Below are positions 1 through 10,359 of a DNA stretch of 64,000 nucleotides, piece by piece. Both the position numbers and the translations under genes were made by a program. The notes under the pieces are model-generated. The model was not told where the DNA came from. It made no database searches and saw only the letters and a list, made by a program, of their open reading frames with translations. Source of the DNA: Acanthosoma haemorrhoidale (lineage: Eukaryota > Arthropoda > Insecta > Hemiptera > Acanthosomatidae); assembly GCA_930367205.1 (NCBI GenBank), contig OV884011.1, positions 110,289,139 to 110,353,138 of the forward strand. The letters run 5' to 3'. Each line of letters opens with the position of its first letter. Positions within the stretch are counted from its first letter, which is position 1.

Positions 1-700
1 CTCATGTTACACCCAAGGGGATTGAAACTGTTAAGCATCTCGTAGTTTTCAACATAGTTTTCAGCTTTGCGTTTGCCCAAAACATCTCCGACAGCTGCAA
101 CAAATGAAGTCCAAGCTTTTCTATCAGGTTCATTCATCGAAAGGCAGCGTCCTAAATGAGTTGCCTTAATAGTGGGCCGTTAAATATTCCTGCTTTAATT
201 TTTTCTGTACTCGACTGAGGTAATGTTTCCCGTTTGCATGATCCGTTCTTATCAAGAGACCTTACAAACTGCTTTATTAGGCCGAGCTTTATAAGCAGTG
301 GAGGGATGATAATTTTCTTTTGTTCAACTAAGGAGTCGTTAATGACATTCTTTTCCCCAACGTCCATGTTTTGTCTCTTAGCCCACACTTTTCTAGCCCA
401 GTGGTGTATTTTGTCTCTGTCTCTGCTATCCCAGAGCCACAAGAAGCAAACATACTTGGCGTAGCCACTTTGCTGTTCAAGGAAAACGTTTACCATTTTT
501 AAGTCCACACAAGTTCTTTCCCTCATCATCCATTGCTGTTAAAGGTACTTTATCTTCTCCAAGACCAAAGCTACGGTATATATTCTTTTTCCATTTCCGA
601 TAAGTAAGCAATTGGTATTGGACCATACTTATTCTCATTGTGTAGAAGGACACATTTCAAACTTCGCTTTGAGCTGTCAATTAATGGGCACAATTATTTG
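1..700 (-). pseudogene. Broken copy of an expanded arthropod uncharacterised protein family
   Basis: Read on the minus strand, this stretch encodes a recognisable series of blocks: SSKRSLKCVLLHN near 680-640, CVDLKMVNVFLEQQSGYAKY near 505-445, a WDSRDRD block near 420, IKLGLIKQFV near 280, EKIKAGIFNGP near 190, and MNEPDRKAWTSFV then LGKRKAENY near 130-30. From memory these match, in order, an uncharacterised protein found in very many copies in arthropod genomes; its biochemical role is unknown to me. The copy is disrupted. The frame shifts after the first block, a TAG falls where the family normally reads on after the RQLI block (about 150), and a TGA lies just before the MNEPDRK block. The 3' part continues beyond the left edge. 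It could be a dead gene duplicate or mobile-element cargo; the sequence does not decide. Confidence 0.6.
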
Positions 701-1870
701 GAAAATAGTTAGGAAGGCCCATTTTTTTCCAGGTGACCTCTAATTCCGAGGCAAAATACTAGATTGTCTGCTTGAGAAAAAAAAGAAGAAGAAGACAGGA
801 ACCAATCCTTGTATATGTGATTTAGACTGGATAAAATTGAGTTAGAACTGGACATTTTTGGAACTTAAAATCTCTCATTTATTGGAAATAAACGTGTTTT
901 TTTTCGGGGGTTTATTTCAGCGTAAAACTATCAAGCCATAAACTCCATTGTTTGTATATTTAACCTCATTTTGAGAGCTCACCTGTGGGATCCTTAAATA
1001 GTACACGGATAAAGCCCAGGCATTCCAGTGTTTTGGAGGCCATAAGGTGTGATTGGAGAAAGTAGAAGAAAACCGTGTAAACCACCCAACTTAGATACAT
1101 TAGTCCATTAATTTCTACATTTTGATAAACCTGTCTAAATCATCCTAGTAGCTGGTAGCTTACACACTCTGTGAGGCCAATGATTTCCCGATAACCACCC
1201 CATCGGCTCCAGAACACCCAGGACCCTCACCCACATCACGAGGTATTTTAACGCTTTATTCCCATATGTGTATAACTGAGTTTCTATGAACAAGCTGCGC
1301 CTGAATTAAAAAAAAAAAAAATTAATGATTATAAGGTATCATTGGTGTCAAATATTAAATTAAAATTATAAAACTAATGTTGAAAAAACTATTTCAAATA
1401 TTATTACAGAAATAATGATTATCTTGTGTTTTTATCTAATATCCCAGTTTTATCTCCCAGTGGAACTAGTTGATTGAGACTATAGTTTGTAATATACTTT
1501 GATACTTGACTAGTATAATAAATATTTTATATAGAAACTTTACTTGAGTCAACTATAACCAGCTACCTGATGGTACCTAACGAAATGAGAATGCTCTTAA
1601 GATAATTTTCAACACATTTCAATAATTTACTATTACTATTAATGTCTGTTAAGATAATTTATGGAAATAATACAGTTCAGCCTACTTTGATTTCCTTGCC
1701 GTATTCAGACTGTTCATCAAATAGCAATTGTAAGATTGGAATGTAAGGTATGTCTACTTATCAATTCTTGTTAATCTCGCTCATAATATATGCAGCATTT
1801 ATCGTGCATCTGATTTATCATATATTCCTTATCCGTTCAGTTTTACCGATTGCACTCCCATCGATGACAG
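701..1870. other. Intergenic or intronic AT-rich DNA, nothing recognised
   Basis: No open frame with recognisable protein motifs. It contains A/T homopolymers (for example near 780 and 1306) and ends in a possible splice acceptor (CAG at 1868-1870). Confidence 0.5.
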
Positions 1871-2093
1871 GTAATGGAAGAGGTGGACCCCCACGTGATC
1901 CTGAGGAGCTGCAAGAAACTAGAGCACCTGACGCTTAGTGGTTGCGGGTTCAGTCAGAACTGTAGCGGGCCACCGAGGTGTAGGCCTGGACCGTCCCTCA
2001 GCAACTTGGCAGTCTTTTTCTTCGCGGATGGAGATGACTTCAGCTGGGATCATACACCTCCACAGTGCTTTTGGATTAGTGTCCTCGGAAGCA
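1871..2093 (+). CDS. Probable internal exon of a leucine-rich-repeat (F-box/LRR-like) protein
   Basis: The frame opening at 1871 reads VMEEVDPHVILRSC and then KKLEHLTLSGCGF, a typical LRR beta-strand unit of the cysteine-containing F-box/LRR (FBXL) type. A CAG acceptor precedes it at 1868-1870. Two donors are possible: GTCAGA at 1953 and the better GTGAGT at 2094. Both leave one base of a codon, which is completed to AGC (Ser) by the two-base phase of the exon at 9736, so the two pieces are phase-compatible. GC content is clearly above the flanks. The tail after LSGCGF is less LRR-like and may be intron if the 1953 donor is used. In FBXL proteins such repeats recruit substrates to SCF ubiquitin ligases, but no F-box lies in this window, so the role is inferred only from repeat type. 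Upstream exons are not seen. Confidence 0.45.
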
Positions 2094-4360
2094 GTGAGTA
2101 TGCAAATTACACCATCACTTGTAGCCTTCCCCATCTGGGAATTAACGGCTAACGTTTTTTTGAACATGCAAGCTGATTTTTGTACTGCGAATGATTATTT
2201 AACACTGGCAATAAAGTTATTAATAGAGAGATTAACTTGGTTAAATGTTACGGCGTGTTTGACAAAACGCGGTTGTTATTGGTATTACCAGACTGTATAA
2301 CTATTTCAGTCAAAATCAACATGAGCCTAACACGGTTATTTTTTTAAATGCTCTAAAACATTTTTTGTACTCACATCTTATTTAGTTCGATGTGGTGGCA
2401 AATACATGTAATTTAAGGATCAACAGCTTCACTATTTTTTGTACATTGTTTAATCGAAAATATTTGAATATTTACCAATTGAACTATGGTTGAACGAATT
2501 TTGAACCAAACGGATTTACTTTAGCTATATACCAATAGTATAAATGACTTATCAATAAATCAATAATTAGAAATGATTTAAGATCTCTTATTTACTGTAT
2601 AAATACTTATTTAGCCAACAGTTGGGAAAAAAAATTTCGAAATGGTTTTTACCAAAACAGCGTTGTCTTATTTATAAAAACCGTCAATTTTTTAGGTTTA
2701 ATTTTTTTGTGCAGCTATTATCGCACAAGTGGCACATAATATACAAACAGCCAGGCCCGTTTTCACCCGTCTGCCCATTTTCCTGGTTTTTGTGCAATTC
2801 GGAAAATCTTAAGGGATAAGGATCAAGGATATTTGGGACATTGGGACAAAATCACGAGTGCTCATCCTGCACTACACTCCTCAAGATGGTGAAGTCCCTG
2901 CTCCTTCCACTTCTGGACGAATATAATAAATGCGCCGGTGTTCTCTTCCGTATTGAAGTAAGGGGAGCAGGACATATTCTAGTGTGTCCTCTTCTCCACA
3001 GGGTGGGCCTCCTGTTATTTTGTATTATTTCTGCTTGGATCGAAATCCACAAGCTTCAATAATCTGGGGGGACCAGTCTCGCCCTTAGCCCCCTGACAGA
3101 GGAGAAGTACTTTCTTTGGGTGCTCGTTGTACTAGTCTACCTCACGTCCCACGCCTCATTGGTCCAGTTACCAATGACAAGGCTTCCTTGTCAACTCCTC
3201 TCTGGAAAGAAGGTATATAATAAGCTCTGATTTCAACCTGCTAGCCTCTGTGCCAAGTACCTATATAAAATGTAATAAAAAGTTAACATTCACACGTTGA
3301 ATGTATATGAGACCTGGTATTTCTCAGTCTGGGGCCCGGGACATGGATACAGAATAGTTATATGAGCATTTTATGAATATCAAAGTCGATCAAGTACCAG
3401 GTGTTCTAGGTAAGTGCACCCCTCACAGTATTCAGCTCTGCTGAGATACAACGGGTTAAAACAATACAACCAATAGGCAAACATTTACTTAACAGAGGCT
3501 CGGCACTAGAAGGAGGCAAGTTAATTAAGTAAATAAAGACAGAAACGCAGGGACAGGGGGGGGGGTGAGACGACCTGCGTGCGGTACAGGTAACGGTGCG
3601 GTTTGGCTAAGCCAGAACCAGATTTATCGCTGCCGGCTTACTCCGTGCCTCCTTCCTCAGCTCGCTACAGCACTCAATACTTCACCTCTGTCTACAGCTT
3701 ACAGCACTCAGCCCTATTAGGACGGATTGGAGAGGAGTCCTTGGGCGCAATGTTTGTGGTAGGTACTAATCCAACCATGTTTCCAAGTCCTACTTACTGG
3801 TTGTATTTAATAACTGCTGAACGAATCTTTTATATACTTGAGTTTATTTATACAACCATTCAAACGTTATTTTACAACTAATTTTTCTTACTTATCATCA
3901 TTAGCAAACAATTACTAGCAAAAGCACAATTTATTGAGAAATTAAAGTAATCGAACTTCCAACCTAAAAAATGCAACTACAAAAGATGTGGTTGCATACA
4001 AAAGATAAAATCGAGGATAGTCACGAGTAACTATGGAGTGAAAAAAATAAGTAATGCAGTTATTTTCATATAACAGTAACTGCTTGTTTGCTGTATTTCG
4101 TTAAAACTGTTCATCGTGGTGGCCTAATCCTCTCGCATTGCTCAGTTAGCCCCATGAAAGTAAAACTCACACGCGAGTTTTAGCATGGAATTTAATACCA
4201 TTTTGGTTTTTTTCTGGAATAAAAAAAATCCTGGTATTTACATAACATTATAATCCCGGAAAAGTAAAGTTTTTTATGCTAACATAATAATTAGGTTTCG
4301 GGAAATGATGAAAAGTGGTTCTTTATTAGACTCAACCTATTGATTTCGTTTGATTTTGTT
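2094..4360. other. Putative intron, no recognisable gene
   Basis: Mostly AT-rich. There is a GC-richer patch around 2830-3230 and another at 3550-3770 next to a G9 run, but neither shows a protein motif I recognise. Probably the first part of the intron between the LRR exons. Confidence 0.4.
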
Positions 4361-4366
4361 TTTAAC

Positions 4367-4775
4367 ATGTCGAATGAAGATATAGTAGGAACAGTTGTTA
4401 CTAATGCAGTGCGAACTCTATTCAAAGCTGGTGAAAGAATGATTGTGACTTTACGGTATGTAGGTACATTGAACAATATTTGTTTCTCTATGTTGGTTAG
4501 CATTTTTACACAAGTCCTGGAAAGAAAAGGGGTTGATAAATATATGATTCTGTATTTTTACATTTTCATATTTTTTTTTTTAGATTAAGATTGCATGACA
4601 CAATCAAAAATGTTTAAAAAGTACCGACACTCTTGATTGTGGTTCAACATCTTGTAATGGCGCCCAAATGTACTCTTTACCTCTTACCGATGAATCATCC
4701 AATGATAGTGATCTTTCTTCAAGAGTAGATGAGTGGGAAGAAGAGCTTGAAATGCTGATCGTATTACCTGATTGA
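4367..4775 (+). CDS. Doubtful small two-exon gene with acidic C terminus
   Basis: An ATG at 4367 opens MSNEDIVGTVVTNAVRTLF and runs to a GTATGT donor at 4456. If the acceptor is the AG at 4620-4621, the frame continues in phase into an acidic tail (DESSNDSDLSSRVDEWEEEL) and stops with TGA at 4773-4775, giving about 80 residues. A canonical T-tract acceptor at 4583 instead gives an early stop. An AATAAA-like signal follows near 4798. I recognise no family. It lies inside the putative intron of the LRR gene and immediately upstream of a retrotransposon tail. It could be a genuine small gene, a relic of a transposon-encoded accessory protein, or chance. Confidence 0.22.
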
Positions 4776-4825
4776 GTGAAGCTTGTTTTTGAATATCAAA
4801 TAAAATTGTTTCAAATCAAATCTGT

Positions 4826-5075
4826 ATTGTGATAAAATTACAATCTGCCTTATTGGGCAATAAGTAATTGTGTTATCTTTACAATTATCCATTCACTCGC
4901 TCATTCCTAGGGTATTCCTAAACAGCCCAGAGACCTCCCAAAACCCCATGATTGTCACCCCCCTGGCATGCAAAAGAGGAACAGAGGAAGCGGAGTCTTG
5001 GGAAGTCCTCCACGCTCCTCCTTCAACCTCGTCACCGGAAACTAGCCAGTGGAAGCTGGCCCTATATAACATTAA
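4826..5075 (-). mobile_element. Truncated 3' UTR fragment of Jockey family JkA
   Basis: On the minus strand this matches the JkA 3' UTR: the segment resembling 27,070-27,170 (GCCAGTGGA..., AGACTCCGCTTCC), then AATGAGCGAGTGAATG, then the terminal hairpin and GATTGTAATTTTA. Only about 250 bp of the tail survives, consistent with a strongly 5'-truncated insertion made by target-primed reverse transcription. It includes the region that is deleted in the younger short-3'UTR copies, so it belongs to the long-UTR subfamily. Confidence 0.75.
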
Positions 5076-5079
5076 AGAA

Positions 5080-6680
5080 GCCGATTTTAATGAACAAAAT
5101 ATATATTAGAAATATTTTCACTCTTAGAAATAAGAGTTTAATGTTTTATAATGAGATACCCACTTTTAATTTACGAAGAGACAATTGATAATTAATTGCT
5201 TCCGTAATCGATTCCTGCCCGACCCTTCTTTGGCGACATAAAGGGCGTTGGATTTAAAGTAAACTTTCATAAATAATATTAAGAGTCATTTATACTGTTA
5301 TGTTAGTTTAATATACTCTGCTAATACTAGTATTGCAGGTATTTTTTCGAATAGGTTACTTCTGTGGACCAGAGTATATTTTAAATCTTCTATGATATCA
5401 CTGATATAACAGACAATTTTCTGGTGGTTTTAAACAGTGGTACTCAGTAGAATCTCGTTTTAATATTTTTGGCGTATTGTTTTATAGATAGCAACAACAT
5501 GTTGAGAAAATCCTAATACCAGACGATAAGAATAGGTCTTCGTTAGAAGGCAGTGATATGTAATTTAAGCAGCTTGAAGTAAACACCCTGAGGGGTGCAC
5601 ATTTTACGATGGTCGATTATAGAGGTCCTCACATCATTGATGCACTCTACTTTATTGTTTACAACATTTTATTCTTTCTTCCACCCAATTGTCTATATAT
5701 AAATGGTGTCTATTTGAACACTTTTTTGTATAGGCTAAAGTGATTTTTCTCCGTCCAAACAACTTATTGTTGGATATGATAATTAGGACCGCAGCAACCC
5801 ATCTTCTTACTTTTTTCTTAAATACAACAAACGCTAGCCTCCTAGAGAACCCTACCATCGTACCATCGTACCAACGTTTTTTAGGTCTGTATTGACTTGT
5901 TTCTGTCTTTGATTAAAATATGTTTACTTCCTTATCAATAAAGAGTAATAGGCAATTTATACAAATTCATAAATATTAATAGCATATTATTTAAAGGTTT
6001 TCAATTAATATTATCTTAGGGTTGTTTTTGGTTCTAGTGCTCTTTTCTCTAGATAGTTATATATAGTTAAACATACTAATTACCTAATTTAAAAAGTTAT
6101 TAACATTGTTTAATCATCAACGTTGAGGAATAAGTAGGTCCTGTGACTCCTGGTATCATGTATGCTCCAGCCTCATACATGTGGCCTCAACCCCTGGTCT
6201 CATGGCTACTGGGCCATTTAAATCACGATAGAAAAAATACCTCTTTCTTCTATCGGATGACACACAAACACAGAAGGTGCAGGTCCGATACTTAGTCAAG
6301 TTCAAACACAGTATCTATACAAACTACTTCAACCAAACACTCACTTCCACAAACTTAATCTAATTCCATTATAAATACTGTGCCTGCGCTAAACTTTAAC
6401 AAACCGTATTCGTGTCGGTCTGCAAACAAACTGTTTTCGCTACTGTTCATAGCAAGTGTTTAGGTCGTAGAACTGTTTCAACTGAATTTTACTGACTAAT
6501 GGGTGAACTGTTCAAGGGGGGAGCTATCTACAGGTGAGTGGATTGTAAAGCTGTGGACTGTGTTTGCTCAGTGTATGTTGGTCATTTCATATAGTGTTTT
6601 ACATTTAGTTTGTACGTCGTTGAGCTGTGCAAGTGATAAGGGTGGAGTGGCCGGGCAGACAACATTTACTGTGGCCTACT
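5080..6680. other. Putative intron sequence, no recognisable gene
   Basis: AT-rich with no coding motif. The stretch near 6130-6600 is somewhat richer in GC but gives no protein I can identify on either strand. Confidence 0.4.
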
Positions 6681-6683
6681 GCT

Positions 6684-7296
6684 ACTGACCCACCTGTATT
6701 ACACAAGAGTACAGATTGTAAAACCTTACCCGAAACGCGACATAGTCCAATGCTATAATTGCCAGGCATATGGGCACACGAAATCATACTACCACCACCC
6801 ACCCAGGTGTGTAAAGTGCAGTGGGCAGCACAAAACTGAATTGAGCAAAAAGCACCTGAAATCACCTGCTGTATGTGTGCTCTGCCAGCAAGGCCATCCG
6901 GCCAACTACAAGGTTTGCGAGGCTTACAGAATCCTCAAGACCAGGAGCGAACAACGCCGTGGACCAGAAGAGGAGAAACTAGCAACAAAAAGCGGACCAG
7001 CCAGAAATTTGAAGCCTTCAGTCTCCATATGGTTCGGAAAAGAGAGCAGTCACAGGCACTGCCCACTACTCGTCCGCAAGTTCCTCTTCCCCAGCCAGCA
7101 TTCCGTTCATCCCGTCAACCAGCAAACCCAATCCCATCCTCAACCAAACATCTCGCATCCTCCACCTTTAAGCTCTTTGGATCTCGCTAGCCTATTAACA
7201 TCATTCCTTTTAGAGTTCAGAGCCCTAATTACCCCTCTCATTTCCCTTCATACAAATCTTGCCTCCTACCTTATCCCCGTTAAACAAAATCCATAA
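6684..7296 (+). pseudogene. JkA ORF1 (nucleic-acid-binding protein), 3' part, copy A
   Basis: Encodes the C-terminal half of the Jockey ORF1 protein: the end of the PRE_C2HC-like region followed by zinc-knuckle remnants (CHNCQAYGHTKSY near 6755, RCVKCSGQH near 6810, CVLCQQGHPANYK near 6875) and the Pro/Ser-rich tail ending PVKQNP at TAA 7294-7296. Point changes break the knuckles: the first reads YYHH where other copies have YCHH, and ELCKK has become ELSKK. The Jockey ORF1 product coats element RNA and helps direct the ribonucleoprotein. The stop is followed at once by GTG, the ORF2 start position. Confidence 0.8.
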
Positions 7297-9189
7297 GTGG
7301 ATCCTTCCGACTCCTTATCCATTCTCTTTTGGAATGCGAATGGTGTTCGCACACACACTAACGAACTGACAGCACTACTCGACGTAGCTCTTAATACTGA
7401 AACAAGATATACAATTAAACGACCATTTAGCGTTTGTCAGCACCATACTGATCGAACTGATCACCCAGATTGAAGATCACATGCAGGTACCGCTCTCATT
7501 GTCAATAACTACATTTCCCATCACATAGTTGCTTTGGTAGCACATGATTTCCTTCAGTCCACTGCAGTGTCAATCAGCACTTTCACTTTCCCCATCACTC
7601 TATGATCAGTTTACTGCCTCCAAATAAATCCGTTTCCAAATCCCAATTCATCTCCTTTCTAGACTCCATCGGACATCGTTTCCTTGTGGGTGGGGACTTT
7701 AATGCGAAACACCAGCATTAGGGTTTAAGATCCACGAATACACGAGGACGTGCTGTCTGCACTCTCACGGAAACTGCTCCACTATCTCTTCTGACACAGC
7801 CACCTTCTGGCCATCAGATCCCAACCGAAATCCAGATCTCCTTGACTTCTTCTTCTACGAACGCTAAACTATTCTCTCACGCGCCTCGATGACCAATCCT
7901 CAAATTATCAAACAACATTCACCTAAACCAATAATCTTCCTATCCTACATACATAATTGCATTATCCGAACGACGCACTTTCCTCTACTCAGGAAACATT
8001 CCATTATCGTCCTATTCGCCAAACCCGGTAAACCACCCAATGACGCCTCATCTTACCGTCCAATTAGCCTACTCCCTATCCTCTCAAAATATTTGAGAAA
8101 CTCCTATTAAACCGTCTACTTCCAATTTATGAATCAAAAAACCTTTTTCCTACACACCAGTTTGGTTCCTGTCAACGACATTCCACTGCTCAACAAGGCC
8201 TTGTTCAATCCGCGTTGTTGATCACATCTCCTCAGCCCTTGAAACCAAACAGTATTGCACTTCTGCCTTTCTTGATATAGCTTAAGCTTTTGACAGGGTT
8301 AGGCACGCAGGTTTGGTCTACAAGCTGAAAAGATATTTTCCTAATCCTACAGTCCTGCCTTTCTAACCGCTTCTTCCAAGTCCGCTGTGGTTTAGAATAT
8401 TCTAACTACTATCCCATAAATGCAGGAGTTCCACAGAGCAGTGTCTTGGGTCCCATCCTTATAACCTATACACCGCTGATGTCCCCTTTACCCCCAATAC
8501 CTTCTTGGCCACATTTGCAGATGACACTGCAGTCATGTCATCCCACCCAGCCCCGATATAGCACCCCATAAACTTAAAAAAACACCTTGATGAGATCGAT
8601 TATTGGTGCAACCAATGGTGGATTAAAGTTGATGAAACAAAATTATCCCACATTACCTTCGCCCTTTTTCGCAAGTCTTGTCCGCTAGTTTATTTTAATT
8701 ATATTCCTCTCCCTGTATCCGAGGTAGTACGGTACTTAGGCTTCCATCTCGGCAAACAACTGACCTGGAACCCACATACGCGGCTAAAAAGACAAGAACT
8801 AAACAGAGGCTTTGGACGGCTGTGCAGACTACTTAAAAGGACATCCCATCTCTCAATAGAAAAATAAATTACTAATCTACAATGTTATACTTAAACCAAT
8901 CTGGACATACGGAATAGAGCTATGAGGGACATCAAAAAAGTCGTACATCAAGCGTATCGAATCCTTTCAATCAAAAGTCATTAGAACAATAGTAAATGCC
9001 CCTTATTACGTCAGTAACCAAAACCTTCATAACGATCTTAATATAGCCTACATTCTTGAGCTCATCTCTTCCAAGTTTATAAAATTCCATAGTAGCCTAT
9101 CCCGTAGCACAGTCATTGCACTGCACCACTCATCCCTATAATCCTCCTCAGAGACTGAAACGGGAGTGGCCTCGTGACCTGCTATAAAT
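7297..9189 (+). pseudogene. JkA ORF2 (endonuclease plus reverse transcriptase), copy A
   Basis: Begins GTG-GAT right after the ORF1 TAA and reads DPSDSLSILFWNANGV, the start of the exonuclease-endonuclease-phosphatase type nicking domain. Further blocks are GGDFNAKHQH near 7690, then after a deletion of several hundred bases the RT blocks near 7905-8110 (SPKPIIFLSYI, LFAKPGKPPNDASSYRPISLL), AFDRVRHAGLV near 8290, the damaged VPQ-S-VLGP block near 8430, the FADDTAV catalytic block near 8515, and the C-terminal region to about 9189. Stops and frameshifts are spread throughout. It lacks most of the linker between the endonuclease and the RT. Confidence 0.8.
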
Positions 9190-9735
9190 GCGTGACACTG
9201 GGAGTCTTGGCAATGGCCAGTTTCTCCAATAATGCCCTGAACATCTGTGACTTTCGCGCTCCTTGTCAGCCTCCACTGGCTCGTATCCGGTGACGCGGCT
9301 GACCGAGGAGCGTTGAGGACTTCCCAAGTCTCCACTTCTTCTTGCGCATGCGAGGGAGGTGACAATAATGTGGATTTGGAGGCCTCTTGGCTGTTTGTAA
9401 ATATTGTATGAATGATGAACTGTAAATATGAATGAGAACATTTATCTCAATTACTTATTGCCTAATAAGGCAGATTGTAATTTTAGCACAATAAACAATA
9501 TTATATATATAATTCTATTATATACATTTTACTTACTAATAAAATTATCATCACAATATATGTTTTTTTGTTTTCTATACACCTTCTTCAAGGGGGTAAA
9601 TTATGTCTTACATTACAATATACGTACATTACATAATATTATATGTATACTTAGCCTTGGTTCAGATCCATGGCATATGACAAGACATGCAATCATCCCT
9701 CCCTATCACCTAAAGTCACAAAATTTTCATTTCAG

Positions 9736-10004
9736 GCAAGAGACGTGACAGATTGGAAGGCCTGTTCCTTGAATCCCCCAGGTTGACGGAGGATACCCTT
9801 GCGGCCATCCTAGGCCAGGACGCATGCTTCCCCAGACTGCAAACTATGTGCACCCGACGGGCTCCTGAACTGGGTGTAGCCAGACTCGCGGAGCTGGTGA
9901 GGGCTGCTCCATCCTTGGTCTACCTGAGGACGGACGGGATTGGACCCGGGCAACTTTCAGTTCTCAAGAGGAGGGGTAGGAATCTCACCGTCAAATTAGA
10001 CTGA
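9736..10004 (+). CDS. Terminal exon of the LRR protein gene
   Basis: Preceded by a strong acceptor (TTTTCATTTCAG, ending 9735). The frame reads KRRDRLEGLFLESPRLTEDT, a LRR unit with the L-x-x-L-x-L pattern, followed by ILGQDACFPRLQTM, LARLAELVRAAPSLVYLRT-type units, and ends LTVKLD with TGA at 10002-10004. The exon has strong codon-like GC enrichment against AT-rich flanks. Phase at the acceptor is two bases, matching either donor of the exon at 1871. An AATAAA polyadenylation signal lies at 10264-10269. The product is probably a cytosolic LRR or F-box/LRR protein; only its C-terminal repeats are visible. It could also have other exons between 2.1 and 9.7 kb that I did not recognise. Confidence 0.55.
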
Positions 10005-10290
10005 GAGCTCACTCAATAATTAGTTTCTCTTAAGAGAACCAGTCTTCGGCTTATTCCAGAAGGGTGCTGGTCAAATTTCTTTACTTCATCACTTGATCAT
10101 CATATTTCCTTCACTTCATCATATTTCCATTTATTATAAGCTGTAGGAGACGTCGGAATTTTTCCGGTGGTTAAAAATGGCGGAAGAATATGTCAGGACG
10201 GAGCAGCATAATATCAACAGCCATAACACAAACTTTGACCATTAAATGAATTATTTTATAGTTAATAAATAAATATCTATTTCTCTAAAA
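10005..10290 (+). other. Probable 3' UTR of the LRR gene
   Basis: Follows the TGA at 10002 and contains AATAAA at 10264-10269. No other feature seen. Confidence 0.35.
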
Positions 10291-10298
10291 CAAATAAC

Positions 10299-10357
10299 TT
10301 TTTTTTTTTCTTTTTTTTCCGCCCTTCCTGAGGCTCAGCCTCAAACGGGCTATAACA
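10299..10357 (-). repeat. Short A-tailed retroposon-like fragment
   Basis: A T-rich run at 10299-10320 adjoins GC-rich sequence with an inverted motif (GAGGCTCAGCCTC at 10330-10342). Read on the minus strand this is a short body ending in a poly(A)-like tail, as in a truncated SINE or LINE end. No second copy was found in the window. Confidence 0.25.
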
Positions 10358-10359
10358 AA

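Larger units (their letters stand above)
6684..9494 (+). mobile_element. Decayed, 5'-truncated JkA Jockey retrotransposon (copy A)
   Basis: A plus-strand copy starts within ORF1 (THLYYTRVQ block) and runs through ORF1, ORF2 and the 3' UTR to the terminal hairpin at 9459-9472 and the CACAATAAA end. It is the most diverged sizeable copy, with many stops and indels, so it is an old insertion. It sits in the putative intron of the LRR gene and ends about 240 bp before that gene's terminal exon, in the same orientation. No convincing target-site duplication was found. Confidence 0.9.

Noticed and set aside
2841..3062. 73-codon frame in a GC-richer patch
   Set aside because: No recognisable motif, an equally long frame on the other strand, no splice or promoter support.
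3411..5602. Inverted short match GTGCACCCCTCA near 3413 and TGAGGGGTGCAC near 5591
   Set aside because: Only 12 bp, with no extended arm similarity; could be chance.
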